Assembly: GCF_008630535.1 (NCBI RefSeq)
Contig: NZ_VWPH01000012.1
Location: 1-64,000, forward strand
DNA from: Saccharopolyspora hirsuta
GTDB taxonomy: Bacteria; Actinomycetota; Actinomycetes; Mycobacteriales; Pseudonocardiaceae
Direction of reading: 5' to 3'
DNA: 64,000 bases
Shown in pieces: positions 63,191-64,000 of the stretch (its first letter is position 1; each line of letters begins with the position of its first letter). The notes under the pieces are model-generated. The model searched no databases. It worked only from the letters and a program-made list of their open reading frames with translations, and had not been told where the DNA came from. Both the position numbers and the translations under genes were made by a program.

Positions 63191-64000
63191 GTGTCGTCGA
63201 TAACGCTGACCGCTCGGGTTTCACCCTCCGCCAAGGACGCTCGGCGCGGGGTGGTGCGGTTGCACCCCGAAGTGCTCGATGCGCTGGGGCTGCGGGCGTG
63301 GAACGCCGTGCAGCTCACCGGTGCGCGGGTGACCGTGGCGCTCGCCGCCGCTGCCGAGGCCAGCAGCCCCACCGGCGTGGTGCTGCTGGACGACGTCGCG
63401 CTGATGAACCTCGGGCTCGCCGAAGGCGCCGAGGTCGGCGTGGCCCCGGTGCAGGTCAGCGCGGCGAAGCGGGTGGTCATCGCCGGTTCGCGGATCGCTC
63501 GGGCCACCGTCGCGCCGGAGACGTTGCGGCTGGCGCTGACCGGAAAGGTCTTCGGCACCGGCGACACCGTCTCGCTGCTGCCGCAGGACGTCGCCCCGGC
63601 CACCACCGCCAACGCGGGCGAGGTGCGCCGCAAGCTGTCCAACGCCATCGGCCTGACCTGGACCAACGAGCTGATCACCATCGCCGCCACCGAACCGGCC
63701 GGGGCGGTCGCCGTCCAGCCGTCCACAGTGGTCGAGTGGCGCGACGCGAGCAGCCCGCAGACCGCCGCGCCGGTCGCGGCACCGGCCCCGCCCACGCCCG
63801 TGGAGCGAGAACCGGCGGTGCCGGTCGCCGACCTGGTCGGCTCGCGCGACACCGCCAAGCGGCTCGGCGAGTGGCTGCGCCTGGCCTTCGAGCAGCCCGA
63901 GCTGCTGCGCCGCCTCGGCGCCGAACCGCACCTCGGCGTGCTGCTCAGCGGACCGTCCGGGGTCGGCAAGGCGACGCTGGCCCGCGCGGTCACCGCCGAC
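63191..64000 (+). CDS. AAA ATPase, Cdc48-like, N-terminal part (cut by window end)
   Basis: First 270 codons of a longer gene. Residues 1-160 match the double-psi-barrel N-domain of Cdc48/VAT-like ATPases (VRLHPEVLDALGLRAWNAVQ, VLLDDVALMNLGLAEGAEV). An Ala/Pro linker leads to the first AAA module, with LGVLLSGPSGVGKATLARAV as Walker A near residue 255. It corresponds to Rv0435c, which also follows pssA in M. tuberculosis. GTG at 63191 begins the homologous region. The remainder lies outside the window. Confidence 0.9.
   Translation, partial: MSSITLTARVSPSAKDARRGVVRLHPEVLDALGLRAWNAVQLTGARVTVALAAAAEASSPTGVVLLDDVALMNLGLAEGAEVGVAPVQVSAAKRVVIAGSRIARATVAPETLRLALTGKVFGTGDTVSLLPQDVAPATTANAGEVRRKLSNAIGLTWTNELITIAATEPAGAVAVQPSTVVEWRDASSPQTAAPVAAPAPPTPVEREPAVPVADLVGSRDTAKRLGEWLRLAFEQPELLRRLGAEPHLGVLLSGPSGVGKATLARAVTAD

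Overview
This is a very GC-rich actinobacterial chromosome segment. The conservon (cvnABCD), the resuscitation-promoting factor behind a c-di-AMP riboswitch, the GroEL2-type chaperonin with a Gly/Met tail, the LppU-like tandem pair and the many GTG starts all fit. Two gene blocks match, from memory, the order in Mycobacterium tuberculosis: yccF-moaA-moaD-rpf-moaE/mog-moaC-Rv0862c-like-XPB helicase (Rv0870c to Rv0861c), and groEL2-moeA-psd-pssA-AAA ATPase (Rv0440 to Rv0435c). Repeat density and gene content suggest a Pseudonocardiaceae member, perhaps Saccharopolyspora-like; that is inference. No tRNA, rRNA, phage, transposase gene or CRISPR array was seen.

Layout. 0.2-4 kb: acyl-CoA synthetase, PhzF protein, YccF protein and a small hypothetical. 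4-9.4 kb: molybdate operon on the minus strand (HTH-Mop regulator, modA, modB, modC, HAD phosphatase), with moaA-moaD divergent from it. 9.4-14.5 kb: c-di-AMP riboswitch and rpf, an SDR/TetR divergent pair, a MogA-MoaE fusion and moaC. 14.5-20.2 kb: YunG-like protein, malic enzyme, an Rv0862c-like helicase-associated protein and an ArsR-SRPBCC pair. 20.6-25.6 kb: conservon. 26-32 kb: NitT/TauT-type ABC importer and a benzoylformate decarboxylase-like enzyme. 32-37.4 kb: LppU-like pair, XPB helicase, SUFU-like protein and MenC.

38-48 kb: a form II CoxL-type molybdenum hydroxylase cluster (coxG, coxM, coxL, coxS, xdhC, coxE-like, coxD-like) with a transglutaminase-like gene inside it. 48-52.9 kb: TetR/SRPBCC pair, second SUFU-like protein, PspC, GH84 lipoprotein and CutC. 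52.9-64 kb: groEL with two CIRCE operators, Ser/Thr kinase, cold-shock protein, AIM24-like protein, moeA, a degenerate M48-like membrane protein, psd-pssA, and an AAA ATPase cut off by the window end.

The unifying theme is molybdenum. Uptake (mod), cofactor synthesis (moaA, moaC, moaD, mog-moaE, moeA) and a cofactor user with its maturation genes (cox/xdhC) all lie within 58 kb.

The most unusual layer is non-coding. Three families of inverted repeats fill many intergenic gaps. One long interspersed repeat (about 240 bp, four copies) folds into nested helices; one helix keeps pairing in all copies although four consecutive base pairs are changed in one copy. This is the best candidate for an undescribed element in the window.
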